DNA of 39,441 nt, taken from a virus. The stretch lies in the IMG/VR virus record IMGVR_UViG_3300032893_000151, positions 1 through 39,441 of that record; one strand, given 5' to 3'. Position numbers and translations under genes: made by a program. How positions within the stretch are numbered: position 1 is the first letter of the stretch; each line of letters begins with the position of its first letter. Below the pieces are notes generated by a model. That model saw only the letters and a list, made by a program, of their open reading frames with translations. It made no database searches and was not told the origin of the DNA. This document shows positions 20,812-29,738 of this stretch, in pieces.

Positions 20812-23090
20812 CAGCGGAGCGACATGTTCGGATACTGGGCGTCGAGCTTCAGGGCATCGTAGGCGGCCTTATCGGCCGCCGTGATCCGCTCATATTCGGC
20901 CTGCGCCTTCTTCACCTGGGCGTCGTATTGGCGCTTACGTGTCGCCTCGTAGTCCTCCTTGCCGACGGGGAGGGTGTAGGTGAGCGGCCGCCCATCCGCC
21001 CGGAAGATGACCTCCGGGGCGCCAAACTCCTGCTCGCTCTCGTACATGAGACCCCATTCGCGGCCTCCGGTCGTGTCCGTAAGTCCCGGAATCGGCACAA
21101 GGTGTACCTTGTCCGGTTCCACGTGGAACGTCTCGAGCTTGTGGTCGGCGTCGCTCCAGCGCTGGAAGGCCTCCGCGTGCTCCTTGACCTGCTGGGTGAT
21201 GTCGCCGCGGATGTCCTCGACCGTCAGGCCTGGGAACACCCGCTCGGGTGGGTAGCGCATGAGCTCGGGCTGGCCGTTCACGTTGGTGATGCCCCAGGCC
21301 TTGCCGATGCGCTCGTTGGCCGAGTCCTCGGCCTGCTGGAGGTTGCCGCCGTTGTACTGGAAGAACCCCCGCACGAGGCGCGAGTAGTCGGCCTCCATCT
21401 CGGGCGGGATGGTGCCCGGGAGGTTGCGACCGTAGAGGAGCCCCGGGCTCGTCAGGCGCGGATCGTCGGCGAGCTGCTGGCGGATCACGCCCTCGATGGC
21501 CCGCTGGCCGCTCGCGAACGGGGCCTGCTGTTTCCACATCTCATCGAGGCGCTGGCGGTCCTCGTCCCCCTGGGAGGCCAGCTCGCGAGCCATCTTGACG
21601 GCCTCGACCGCGGGCACGCCGTTCTTCGTGAGGCGCGCGACCTGGTCGGCCATGGCGCCGAGCTTCTTGTCGTCATCGAAGTACGGGAAGCCGCGCGGCG
21701 CGGCGGCGCGCATCCGCTCGACCGCATCGCTCGCGGCGATAATTTGCTTCGGGTCCTGGCTCCCGACGAGCACCTGGCGGGCCCATTCGCCGACGTTGTC
21801 CGGGATGACGCCCGTGCGGCGCGCGAACTCGGCGCCGAGGTTCACCCACGACTGGCTGCCGGTCGGCGCGTCGTTCGCCTTGGTGAAGGCCTCGAACCAC
21901 TCGTAGAGGTCATCCTTGACTTGCTTGCTCTTGGGGTCGAGGAGGGTCTTGCCGTCCCATGCGTCCTGAATGGCGGAGATACCCGCCTCAGCCTCCGTGC
22001 GGCCACGCTCCGCAGCGTCGAGCGCACCCAGTGCGGCGCCCGTCGAGTGCGGGTCGAGCGCGTTGTTGTGGTAGAGCGACCAGATTTCCCCGCGGGTGCG
22101 CGGGTCCGGGTCTTTCGAGCGCAACTGCTCCTCGACGTCGATGATGCGGTCGGCGAACTTCTGCTTCTGCTCGGCGATGAGGCCCGCGCGCTGCTTCTCG
22201 ACCTCCGAGCGGATCGCTTCGCGCATCACGTCCTGCTCGCCCTGGGGACCAGGGAGCTTGAGGTCGTTCAACTCCTCAAGCGCCCGGCTACCGGCTTCCG
22301 GGCCGCCGGCGCGGTACTGCGCGATGGCGTTGGCCGCGTAGTCGGTCACGACGCCGCGCCGCGCGCTGTCGAGCACCTCAGCGCGCGACACTGGGTCGAG
22401 CTCCTGCAGGTGCGGGTCCGCCTGGTCGGACTCGCCGAGGAGCTGCTCATAGACCGCGTGCGGGTTCTGATCAACCATGCCGAGCGCTGCCGAGCGTGTG
22501 AGAGCCGAGTGCATCCGGTTCATGTAGGCGAGTTTCTCGGCGGGTTCGAGGCGCGACAGGTTCGCCTGCTCGACGAGGGACTGGCCGATCTGGTCGGCGG
22601 TCTCCGGGTGCTGGCGCACGAGCGGGAGCTGCCGCTCTAGGTTCTTCTGGAGCGAGTCGGTCTGGTAGGCGACGCGCTGATGTGCTTCCCACTCCAGCGC
22701 GTGCTCGAACACGCTCGCCCGCAGCTGTGAGGCACCGCGGTCGAGCATCGAGCTTGCGATGGGGTTGTCCGCGGCCTTCCCGACCGTGGCCTTCGCTTGG
22801 CTGTCGTACTGCGCCATGAAGTTCTCGGCGAAGTTGCCGGGATCTCCCGCGGGCACGGCGGCCTTGGCGTCCTGGAGCGCTTTCAGCGTGTTGACCCGCA
22901 GGTTCGCGAGCTGGTCGCCGGCGTAGGTGGCCGAGTCGGCGGCGTACTTCTGGCCGAGGGCCCCTGCGACCGCCTCCACGCCGCCGACGAGCGGCGCTTG
23001 GCGCTCCTCGGGAATGACCTTGCGCGGTTCACTCTCCGGGGTGACTTCCGGCCGGTAGACCTCCTCGCCGATGGGCTGGCCGCGCGGCAT
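20811..23090 (-). CDS. Internal virion protein (gp15-like)
   Basis: A 759-residue, largely alpha-helical protein. Length (T7 gp15 is about 747) and position immediately before the giant gp16-like gene fit the internal core / ejection protein that builds the channel for DNA entry. It has long amphipathic helices (QKQKFADRIIDVEEQLRSKD, near 310) and a coiled C-terminus (YEATRKRQYDAQVKKAQAEY). The start is 4 nt after the preceding gene, and the stop shares one base with the next start (TGATG). Assignment rests mainly on length, order and helical content. Confidence 0.8.
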   Translation of the reverse strand: MPRGQPIGEEVYRPEVTPESEPRKVIPEERQAPLVGGVEAVAGALGQKYAADSATYAGDQLANLRVNTLKALQDAKAAVPAGDPGNFAENFMAQYDSQAKATVGKAADNPIASSMLDRGASQLRASVFEHALEWEAHQRVAYQTDSLQKNLERQLPLVRQHPETADQIGQSLVEQANLSRLEPAEKLAYMNRMHSALTRSAALGMVDQNPHAVYEQLLGESDQADPHLQELDPVSRAEVLDSARRGVVTDYAANAIAQYRAGGPEAGSRALEELNDLKLPGPQGEQDVMREAIRSEVEKQRAGLIAEQKQKFADRIIDVEEQLRSKDPDPRTRGEIWSLYHNNALDPHSTGAALGALDAAERGRTEAEAGISAIQDAWDGKTLLDPKSKQVKDDLYEWFEAFTKANDAPTGSQSWVNLGAEFARRTGVIPDNVGEWARQVLVGSQDPKQIIAASDAVERMRAAAPRGFPYFDDDKKLGAMADQVARLTKNGVPAVEAVKMARELASQGDEDRQRLDEMWKQQAPFASGQRAIEGVIRQQLADDPRLTSPGLLYGRNLPGTIPPEMEADYSRLVRGFFQYNGGNLQQAEDSANERIGKAWGITNVNGQPELMRYPPERVFPGLTVEDIRGDITQQVKEHAEAFQRWSDADHKLETFHVEPDKVHLVPIPGLTDTTGGREWGLMYESEQEFGAPEVIFRADGRPLTYTLPVGKEDYEATRKRQYDAQVKKAQAEYERITAADKAAYDALKLDAQYPNMSLR

Positions 23091-23094
23091 GGGC

Positions 23095-23538
23095 TCAGGT
23101 CATGCCGCTCGGCGGGTAGGTGGTATAGCTCCCCGAGAGGGCCTGCAGCGCCTTCGCGCCGGCGAGAAGGCCGCCGCCGGCGAGCGCCTCATCGGCCTGG
23201 CGGCGCAGAATTTGCGACTCGACGCCGTAGCCGTAGCCGGTGAACTGCGCCTTGTAGCGGGTGTTGAGGGCGTCGAGCTCCTGGTTCACCGCTGACTGGT
23301 TGAGCGCGAGGCCGCTCGAGACCCCACCGCCGACGCCCGCGCCCGCGAACGCGGCCGACTCCTTGCCGAGGGCCTGACGCGAGGCGCGGCGGACGAGGTT
23401 CTCCTGCGCGGCGCCCTGGTTGATCGCGGTGCGCTGCTCGTTCTGCATGACGCCCGCGTTGAACTTGTCGGCGCTGCTCTGGCGCAGGCCCGCATAGAGA
23501 CCGGCGCCGGCGCTCAGGAACGGGATCACGGTCGCCAT
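23095..23538 (-). CDS. Internal virion protein (gp14-like)
   Basis: A 147-residue protein starting MATVIPFLSAGAGLYAGLRQ, with Gly/Ala-rich helical sequence, an AAFAGAGVGGGVSSG stretch and an NQELDALNTRYKAQ helix. T7 gp14-type proteins share this style: a hydrophobic N-terminus, then Ala/Gln-rich helices and QARQ-like repeats. ATG 23538 shares one base with the upstream stop (TGATG); longer readings are shadows of the gp13-like gene. It probably forms the outer-membrane part of the ejection conduit. Confidence 0.8.
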   Translation of the reverse strand: MATVIPFLSAGAGLYAGLRQSSADKFNAGVMQNEQRTAINQGAAQENLVRRASRQALGKESAAFAGAGVGGGVSSGLALNQSAVNQELDALNTRYKAQFTGYGYGVESQILRRQADEALAGGGLLAGAKALQALSGSYTTYPPSGMT

Positions 23539-23972
23539 CAGCCCCTCCGCACGCGCGCGTAGCGCAAATGGTCCTCGCCGTCCTCGCCGTAGGCTTCGGA
23601 GACGCCCTCCGGGGTGAAGTGCAGCAGCTCGAGGAAGCGGCAACCCGCCGGGAAGCACCGGGGCGCCGAGGCCTCGAGGCGCCGGTACGGGAGCGAGGCA
23701 AGGAAGCGCCGGCTCGCCTTGTGGAGCGGCACCATGTGGCGGCCGGCGTCCTTCGAGAGGATCGCCCAGAGCGTGCCGAGCCAGGGCGCGAAGGGCACGA
23801 CGCCGCCGCACATGATGACGCGGCCGTCCGCCCACGCGGTGAGCGCGTAGCCGGGAAGCCCCGCGAGCGAGATGCCGCTCGAGGGAGCGAGGGAAATCTG
23901 CGACGCCTGCACGCCGCCAGCGAAGAGCAGGTCGACGTGCACGGCGCGGAAGGCTTCGATCTTCAGGGTCAT
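23538..23972 (-). CDS. gp13-like virion protein (acetyltransferase-like fold)
   Basis: A 144-residue protein matching the T7 gp13 style (about 138 aa): ALTAWADGRVIMCGGVVP (near 41-58), then WAILSKDAGRHMVPLHKASRRFL and ELLHFTPEG near the end, a GNAT-like pattern without obvious retained catalysis. T7 gp13 is needed for proper virion morphogenesis. The ATG overlaps the nozzle stop (ATGA). Confidence 0.8.
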   Translation of the reverse strand: MTLKIEAFRAVHVDLLFAGGVQASQISLAPSSGISLAGLPGYALTAWADGRVIMCGGVVPFAPWLGTLWAILSKDAGRHMVPLHKASRRFLASLPYRRLEASAPRCFPAGCRFLELLHFTPEGVSEAYGEDGEDHLRYARVRRG

Positions 23973-26900
23973 GAGCCGCTCGCAGGTTCAGAGACGACGT
24001 AGCGCGGGAACACGCCCACCACCGTCATCGGGCAGGGGTCATTCTGCTGGATCACGGTGTAGAGGTCCCGGTCATCCGAATCGGACACGCCGCCCTGCTT
24101 GAAGTCAACGAGGAAGTCGCCCGAGCGGATCGGTGGCGGGTTGTCGAGGCCCGTGGCGGGATTGTTCTCCATGATGGGCTCGGACGCCTGCAGCGTGATG
24201 GTCGTCTGGCCGAGCGGGTTCGTGTAGACGCCGGTCGAGGCGCTCGTGTCGGAGAGCTGCCCCACGACGCCACCGAGCGTGTCGACGAGGCGCAGCACCA
24301 GGTCCGCCATGCGCTTCGATTTGCCCTGGGTCGTGCCGACGATGCCGACCGCCTGGCTCTCGAAGCGCATCGGCACGAGGTTGCCCTGGTAGGGGAAGCC
24401 GAAGGTCACGACGCTGAAGGTGCCGGGGATCGTGAGCGTCCCGGTTCCGCTCACCACCTGCTGCGGCTGCTTGCCGCCGTCGGCGAAGATCGCGACCGTC
24501 TGATTCCAGAGCGCCGAGGGAATGCCGCTGATGACCGTCGAGCCGGTGTCGGGGGCGTTCGCGGTGACGGTGCCGCCTGAGACGTAGGCGAAGGATCCGA
24601 TGGGGCCGGGGGTGATGGTGAAACTTGAGGCGTTCGCGCTCGCGATCGGCCACGCCCCGTTCACGTTGAACGTGCCCGTCGAGACCACCCCGGCGATATA
24701 GGCGGTCTGGCCCGCGGTGAACGAGTTGGCCGCGTACACCGTCACGGTTGAGGTGATGTGCCCGGGCGCCCCGGTGCGCTGGATGCTGACACCCGTGACC
24801 GCGGTGCCGGCAGCCGCTACGGCCTGCAGTCCGCAGTCCACGTACCAGCAGGAGTTCTGCTGGTCGCCGGCGTAGCCACCCTGCGGGCCCTCATAGGGCT
24901 TGGTCAGGTACTCGACCGTGCGCACCACCGCGCCATTGACAGTGCGATTCACGACGAGCCAGAGCTCATCGCGCAGCCCGTCCGGGGAGGGGATCACGGT
25001 GATCGACTCGACGATGCCGTTACCGCCCAGGTTGTGGCGGCACCAGGCCGTCACGTTGTCCTCGCGGTTGAACGTGTAGGAGAGCAGCGTCCCATCGGCG
25101 CGCAGCCCCCACAGCATCGAGTAGGGCTCCTGCTGGAGCGCGATCGCGGTGAGCCCGCCGATGGTCGCGTGGAAGGCGTACTTCTGCTGATCGGTCGAGT
25201 CGTAGCGGTTGAGCCAGAGGGTGTAGTCCATCGCGAAGGTCTTGCGACCCGAACGCTGGACGTAGAGCACCGTGGTTCCGCAGAGCTCAGGACGCACCGC
25301 GCGACAGCGCCACTGCGACTGCCGCAGGATCTCGACGTTATCGGGGCCGAGCGGGCCTGTCGCGTAGTTGGCCGCGTCGAGCCCGTACTCACCGCCGCGC
25401 GTGCCGATGAGGAGGATGATCGCGGAAGAGAGCCATGTGATGCCCGACGCATCGAGCCCGGAGATCGGCTCGTTGATCGCGGAGTCGGTTGTCTGCTGGC
25501 CGAAGAAGTCCTGCGTGTGGCTCGTGTACTGGCCCGGCACCGAGCCCCAGACATTGATGTCACCACCCCAGAAGAGCCGGTCCTTGAAGAAGGCGACCGC
25601 GTGCGGCCATTCCGTCGTGGCGGACCACGCGCCGAGCTGCCACTCGCAGGACACGTTCCCCGTGATCGTGCCGCCCGAGGTCCAGGCGCCGTAGGTCGTC
25701 GAGTCGACGCCGGCGAGCGTCGCGCTCGCCCCGTTCACCGCGCCGTTGCAGTACGCCGGCACTGCCTGATTCACCTGCGTCATGCCGTTGACGCCGGTGA
25801 TGAAGAGCGCCTCGCCGAGGGTGAAGGAGTTGGCGCAGGAGACGACCGCGGGGTTGGCCCTCGTAATGCCCGTGATCGTGGCGCTCGCCCCCACAACGTT
25901 CGCGGGAAAACGCTTCAGCACATTGGCGGTGACGTGCTGCGCGTCCGTGTATCCCGTGACCTGCGCGATGCCATAGCCTGAATCGGTGTAGAGCCACCAG
26001 ACGCCCGTCGGGCCGTCCTGCACCGCGCCCGAGGTGTGCACCGGCGGCGAGGCGCCGGTGGTCGCGCTGTTGAGTGCGGTGTAGTTGTTGCCGTTGTTGC
26101 TGTACTGCTGGCCGGCGGTGACGGCGACCTGCGTCGCCCAGGGCGCCACGTTGAAAATCTGCGAGTCGATGCGCACGAGGCGCCCGACGTCGGTGGCGGC
26201 GAACACAGGTCCACCGTAGGCCGTGATCGTGATGCCCTGGCCCTGGACGGCCGAGACGCCGAGCGCGATCGCGGCGCCCGAGCCCGGCATGAGATTCGCG
26301 ACCGGGGTGTCGCTGAAAGGTCCATCCACGGGCGCGTACTGCGCGAACTGCCAGTTGGGCGGGTTCGTCCCGTAGCGCGTCAGCGTGTAGGGCGGATAGC
26401 CTCCCTGGCCGACGCCGACGTTGCCGTTGGCGAGGCCTGCGGCGATGTAGAGCACGTCCGCGCTCTGCTCGAACTGGAGGGTGAATTCCCCCAGGTTGTC
26501 GGTGAGCTGCGCGGCGGCATACGGGCTCGGGATCTCATAGATCGCGCCACCGCCCGGGCCCGTGTAGCTCGTGAGCGGATACCAGTAGGTGCTGTTGGGC
26601 GGAGCATTCCCCGTGGTCGGCGCGAGGCAGTAGTAGGTGATGCCGCCCTGCACGACGAGGTTGCCGAGCACGTAGGCCGTGGCACCGTTGTAGGCCGCGG
26701 TGCCCTGCGCGAGCAGCGGCCCGTGGTTCGTGTAAAAGCGGACGTAGAAGTCGCCGAACTCGAGGACATAGGCTTCGGTCTGGCTGTACTCGAAGCGCCG
26801 CACCCACGTGCGGTTCGCGGAGTTTTTTACCTGCTGCGCGTAGGCGCTGCCCGAGCGGAACTGCGCCGGGCCCTGCTTGAGGGCCCAGAAGTTCTGCATG

Positions 26901-27004
26901 ACGTGGGCGGCAACCGGATACTTCGCCTCATCGAGGCGCGCCTCCATCCAGGGCGCGAACTCGCCCGCGGAGAATCCGACGAGGGCCGGAGAGGCTTTGC
27001 CCAT
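23969..27004 (-). CDS. Tail nozzle protein (tail tubular protein B-like) with inserted domains
   Basis: A 1011-residue protein. The N-terminus (FSAGEFAPWMEARLDEAKYP, 11-30; then NFWALKQGPAQFRSGSAY) is the conserved opening of podoviral nozzles. Core segments such as WPHAVAFFKDRLFWGG (466-481) and GTRGGEYGLD (534-543) also match. It is longer than T7 gp12 (about 794). The extra length fits insertions: carbohydrate-binding-like AYN...YYC..PTTGN..P (about 104-143), a related piece at 296-340, and two similar beta domains (about 374-448 and 745-815) with ANSFT.G...I.GV motifs. It ends the tail channel. Confidence 0.9.
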   Translation of the reverse strand: MGKASPALVGFSAGEFAPWMEARLDEAKYPVAAHVMQNFWALKQGPAQFRSGSAYAQQVKNSANRTWVRRFEYSQTEAYVLEFGDFYVRFYTNHGPLLAQGTAAYNGATAYVLGNLVVQGGITYYCLAPTTGNAPPNSTYWYPLTSYTGPGGGAIYEIPSPYAAAQLTDNLGEFTLQFEQSADVLYIAAGLANGNVGVGQGGYPPYTLTRYGTNPPNWQFAQYAPVDGPFSDTPVANLMPGSGAAIALGVSAVQGQGITITAYGGPVFAATDVGRLVRIDSQIFNVAPWATQVAVTAGQQYSNNGNNYTALNSATTGASPPVHTSGAVQDGPTGVWWLYTDSGYGIAQVTGYTDAQHVTANVLKRFPANVVGASATITGITRANPAVVSCANSFTLGEALFITGVNGMTQVNQAVPAYCNGAVNGASATLAGVDSTTYGAWTSGGTITGNVSCEWQLGAWSATTEWPHAVAFFKDRLFWGGDINVWGSVPGQYTSHTQDFFGQQTTDSAINEPISGLDASGITWLSSAIILLIGTRGGEYGLDAANYATGPLGPDNVEILRQSQWRCRAVRPELCGTTVLYVQRSGRKTFAMDYTLWLNRYDSTDQQKYAFHATIGGLTAIALQQEPYSMLWGLRADGTLLSYTFNREDNVTAWCRHNLGGNGIVESITVIPSPDGLRDELWLVVNRTVNGAVVRTVEYLTKPYEGPQGGYAGDQQNSCWYVDCGLQAVAAAGTAVTGVSIQRTGAPGHITSTVTVYAANSFTAGQTAYIAGVVSTGTFNVNGAWPIASANASSFTITPGPIGSFAYVSGGTVTANAPDTGSTVISGIPSALWNQTVAIFADGGKQPQQVVSGTGTLTIPGTFSVVTFGFPYQGNLVPMRFESQAVGIVGTTQGKSKRMADLVLRLVDTLGGVVGQLSDTSASTGVYTNPLGQTTITLQASEPIMENNPATGLDNPPPIRSGDFLVDFKQGGVSDSDDRDLYTVIQQNDPCPMTVVGVFPRYVVSEPASGS

Positions 27005-27010
27005 GGCGCG

Positions 27011-27622
27011 CTACTGAAGCCGCGCCAGAATCCAGGTGTCATCCGCCGGATGCTCGGGCGCGCGCACCAGCGCGTTCGAGGCGGCCGCGTCCGAGAGAGC
27101 CTGCTTTTTCCGGTCGTTGGCGGCGGTCTGGCGATCAAGCGACTCCGTGATCGCCTCGCAGCACCACCAGGCGAGCTCGGCGGCGAAGTAGACGACAAAC
27201 TGCGGGTCGAACTGCGCGGTGTTCGTCACGTCGTAGACGTACTGGAGCGAGAGCGGGGAGCCGTAGTCGCAGAGAATCTGGCCGCCCTCGATCTGATAGT
27301 CGGCGTCGATCGGCCCCATGCGGTAATCGGAGAGGTCGAGGCCGGCGTAGGTGTCGCCCACCTGGAGCGCCCGGATGTAGTCGGACGGGAGATTGTAAGT
27401 CGCGGTGTAGGGACCTGAGGCAGGCGCGACGCCCGTCTGTGCGAGCGTGGTGCGCTTCACTGAGAAGCGCCACACGGGCCGCCCCATGAGGAGCTTGCGG
27501 CGGATCAGGTCATAGTTTGCCTGCAGGACGCTTGCGCGTTTGGAGCCTTCCGAGAGGCTCGAGATGGGCGGCTTCCCAAGGATCGTGCACGTGAGGTTAC
27601 CGATGTCGGTCTGGCTCGCCAC
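27011..27622 (-). CDS. Tail tubular protein A-like adaptor
   Basis: A 203-residue protein beginning MASQTDIGNLTCTILGKPPI (GTG start), with RRKLLMGRPVWRFSVKRTTL and YNLPSDYIRALQVGD. Length (T7 gp11 is about 196) and pattern fit the ring between portal and nozzle. It lies directly before the nozzle gene with a 6-nt gap. The 42-bp gap before it holds copy 2 of a short intergenic element. Confidence 0.88.
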   Translation of the reverse strand: MASQTDIGNLTCTILGKPPISSLSEGSKRASVLQANYDLIRRKLLMGRPVWRFSVKRTTLAQTGVAPASGPYTATYNLPSDYIRALQVGDTYAGLDLSDYRMGPIDADYQIEGGQILCDYGSPLSLQYVYDVTNTAQFDPQFVVYFAAELAWWCCEAITESLDRQTAANDRKKQALSDAAASNALVRAPEHPADDTWILARLQ

Positions 27623-27642
27623 GGGGCGAGCCTAGCCGCAGA

Positions 27643-27666
27643 GCCCGGCACAAGCTAGAGAGGCTT
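27643..27666. repeat. Short intergenic element, copy 2
   Basis: The plus strand reads gcccggcacaagctag, then agag, then gcttac. It matches 335-355 except for T/G and the 4-nt insertion. As there, its minus-strand reading begins at the TAA stop of the upstream gene and leads into a gap before the next start. Confidence 0.5.
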
Positions 27667-27967
27667 ACGCGAGGACGCGCGCGATCGAGGCGAAGATGGC
27701 GTTGCCGGCACCGCCCGTGATGACGAGCTGCAACTGGCAGGGCGCGAGCTCGACGATCGCGACGCCCGCGCTCGTCACCGCAGCGCCCACGGGCAGCCAC
27801 GTCGTGCCGTCGGGTCCGAGCTGATTCAGCTGCACCGAGCAGCCGCCGAAGGTGCCGCAGACCGCATAGGACATGCGGCCGCCCGGACAGTCGAAGGGAC
27901 CCGTGGTGCCGTTGCCGGCGCCCGTGACACCGGACCCAGCGAGCTGCTGACCCCAGGAAGCGGACAT
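27665..27967 (-). CDS. Small head/tail completion-type protein (100 aa)
   Basis: A 100-residue beta-rich protein (MSASWGQQLAGSGVTGAGNG start, then CSVQLNQLGPDGTTWLPVGA and ITGGAGNAIFASIARVLA). The pattern of a sample-versus-value beta sandwich is common in small phage head decoration or fibre-like proteins. It starts with ATG 4 nt after the preceding gene and lies between capsid and tail genes. Role inferred from position only. Confidence 0.75.
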   Translation of the reverse strand: MSASWGQQLAGSGVTGAGNGTTGPFDCPGGRMSYAVCGTFGGCSVQLNQLGPDGTTWLPVGAAVTSAGVAIVELAPCQLQLVITGGAGNAIFASIARVLA

Positions 27968-27971
27968 GCGC

Positions 27972-28223
27972 CTACTGGTTGAGGCTCGTGTCGCGGAGGA
28001 TCGCCTGGATCAGGTACTCCAGGTGCTGGATCACCTCGCCGCGCTTCAGCGCCCGCGTGCCCGTGCCCGAGAGCCCATCCGTGATGGCGGTCGCGGTCTG
28101 GTCGATGCGGACCTCCACCGCACCCGCACCGCCCGTGGGCGCGGCGGCGCCGATGGTGACCGCCTCGAGGCCCTGCCCCGTGGCGGACTCCTGCAGGATG
28201 ACCTGGTAGCTGACGCTGGCCAC
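27972..28223 (-). CDS. Small structural hypothetical protein (83 aa)
   Basis: An 83-residue protein with N-terminal strands (VSYQVILQESATGQGLEAVT) and a C-terminal helix (RGEVIQHLEYLIQAILRDTS). It starts at GTG 3 nt after the stop of the gene before. It sits between capsid-associated and tail-tube genes; a head-completion role is plausible but unproven. Confidence 0.72.
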   Translation of the reverse strand: MASVSYQVILQESATGQGLEAVTIGAAAPTGGAGAVEVRIDQTATAITDGLSGTGTRALKRGEVIQHLEYLIQAILRDTSLNQ

Positions 28224-28226
28224 GGC

Positions 28227-28787
28227 TTACCGGACGAAGCTGTACTGGAGCGTGATGTTGCCGTTCGCCGTCGGCGCCGTGGTCGCGGTGAGCACCAGGT
28301 GGAACACGTACTCGGGATCCGAGTCGAGGTTCAGGAGCTCCCACACGCGCTTGTTGGCGTTGATCGCCGCATTGGCACCGTTCAGGACGGTGGGCGCGTA
28401 GATGCTCTTGTAGACCGTGTTCGCCACGGCCGTCGAGATGCCGGTCCCGAAGATCACGTTGGCGTTGGTGACGCTGACCGCGCCGGCAGCGGTCGTGGTC
28501 GAGACGCCAGCGGTGACGGTCGTGCAGGCCTGCTGGTCGTTGTTGTAGACGCCGCACTGCCAGACGCCCGCCGTGGTGGCGTCGTTCATCAGCTGAATGT
28601 CCTGCACGCGCACGCCCGAGGACAGGAAGCCGAAGCGGTAGGTCGAGCCGATCGAGTCGGTCGAGACCGCGGCGACGGTGCCGACCGTGATCGTGTCGCT
28701 ACCGCCGGAGACGTAGCCGGAGCTCAGGACGCGCGGCTGCGCGTCGAAGTTGCTGATGAGGGTCGAGAGGGTATTGACGACGGCCAT
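28227..28787 (-). CDS. Capsid-associated beta-rich protein, possible decoration protein (186 aa)
   Basis: A 186-residue Ser/Thr/Val-rich protein starting MAVVNTLSTLISNFDAQPRV. Alternating strands (GYVSGGSDTITVGTVAAVST, VWQCGVYNNDQQACTT, YVFHLVLTATTAPTANGNI) suggest an all-beta fold. It directly follows the major capsid gene, with GGAG 7 nt before its ATG. That place is typical for capsid decoration or stabilising proteins. Confidence 0.78.
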   Translation of the reverse strand: MAVVNTLSTLISNFDAQPRVLSSGYVSGGSDTITVGTVAAVSTDSIGSTYRFGFLSSGVRVQDIQLMNDATTAGVWQCGVYNNDQQACTTVTAGVSTTTAAGAVSVTNANVIFGTGISTAVANTVYKSIYAPTVLNGANAAINANKRVWELLNLDSDPEYVFHLVLTATTAPTANGNITLQYSFVR

Positions 28788-28820
28788 GGTTGACTCCGGG
28801 TAGCGGTGGCTGCGGCGCTC

Positions 28821-29738
28821 TTAGCGCGTCCAGACCTGGGTGACGCGCGCCTCCTCGAGGCGGGTCGCACCGGCGGTCATGTACACGTAGGCCTGCCAGG
28901 GCTCCGACTGCAGGTCGTGCCGCTGGCTGATGTTGGTCGAGATGTCGTTCCAGAGGCCGAGATGCAGCCCCTCCTTCTGCCAGATGTGCGTCTTGAACGA
29001 CACGCCGGCCTGGTCGTCCGTGCCGGTGAGCAGGCGCTGCGACCGGACCATGCTGATGCCGAGGAAACGCTTGACGCGCCCCTCTTCCAGCACCGGCTGG
29101 TCGTTGAAATCGCGGCTCACGACCTGGACCTCGGCCATGAGGTTGTCGAGCCCCTTGGCGTTCGTCACGCAGACGAGCCCGCTGTTGGGATCGCCCGGGT
29201 CACCCTCCTCGTCCGAGTAGGCCTCGTTCTGCTCGAGGATGAGCTTCGCCTGGCGCATCTTGGCGACCGTGAAGCCCGTGGGCGCGGTCGCACCCTGCTG
29301 GACGCTCACGATCTCGGCCGCCGGAAGGGTGGTCGCGTTCTGCCCCGAGACGCCCGTCTGCGCCGTGCCCGAGAGGGCGGCAATCAGGAGATCATCGAAC
29401 TGGCGGTTCGCGGCGAAGTGCGCGTTGCGCACGAATTTGCCCTTCGGGTCGATGAGGAGACGCAGCTTGTCGAAGTTGTCGAAGAGCTGCGGCAGATCGT
29501 AGTCCGAGGGGTAGACCCAGCGCCGGTTGGTCGTCGCGTCCACGCGCTGCATCGGGCCGTAGCGCTGCGTGACCGGCTGCATGGCGACCGGGCCGACCTG
29601 CTCGATCGGGGAGCCGGCCTGGCCGACGTACCGCTCTTCGGTTGCCCAGGGGCGCAGACGCGAGGTTTTCTGCTGGACGAGCTCGTTCAGGTTCTTGGCG
29701 TACTGCTGAACGTAGAACGTGACGATGTTGGTTGACAT
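28821..29738 (-). CDS. Major capsid protein
   Basis: A 305-residue protein of the HK97-fold podoviral capsid type. It starts MSTNIVTFYVQQYAKNLNEL and contains RRWVYPSDYDLPQLFDNFDK, AHFAANRQFDDLLIAALSGT and a helical KMRQAKLILEQNEA spine. Length and pattern fit the Phage_capsid_2-like group; no separate prohead protease is seen, and T7-like capsids assemble without one. It follows the scaffold region with a structured 5' leader of about 190 bp. GAGG lies 9 nt before the ATG. Confidence 0.9.
   Translation of the reverse strand: MSTNIVTFYVQQYAKNLNELVQQKTSRLRPWATEERYVGQAGSPIEQVGPVAMQPVTQRYGPMQRVDATTNRRWVYPSDYDLPQLFDNFDKLRLLIDPKGKFVRNAHFAANRQFDDLLIAALSGTAQTGVSGQNATTLPAAEIVSVQQGATAPTGFTVAKMRQAKLILEQNEAYSDEEGDPGDPNSGLVCVTNAKGLDNLMAEVQVVSRDFNDQPVLEEGRVKRFLGISMVRSQRLLTGTDDQAGVSFKTHIWQKEGLHLGLWNDISTNISQRHDLQSEPWQAYVYMTAGATRLEEARVTQVWTR

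Noticed and set aside
20619-22640. 673-codon open frame on the plus strand
   Set aside because: Antisense shadow of the gp15-like gene and the start of the polyvalent gene; no family pattern.
26036-27418. 460-codon open frame on the plus strand
   Set aside because: Antisense to the nozzle and tail tube A genes, with shadow-like composition.
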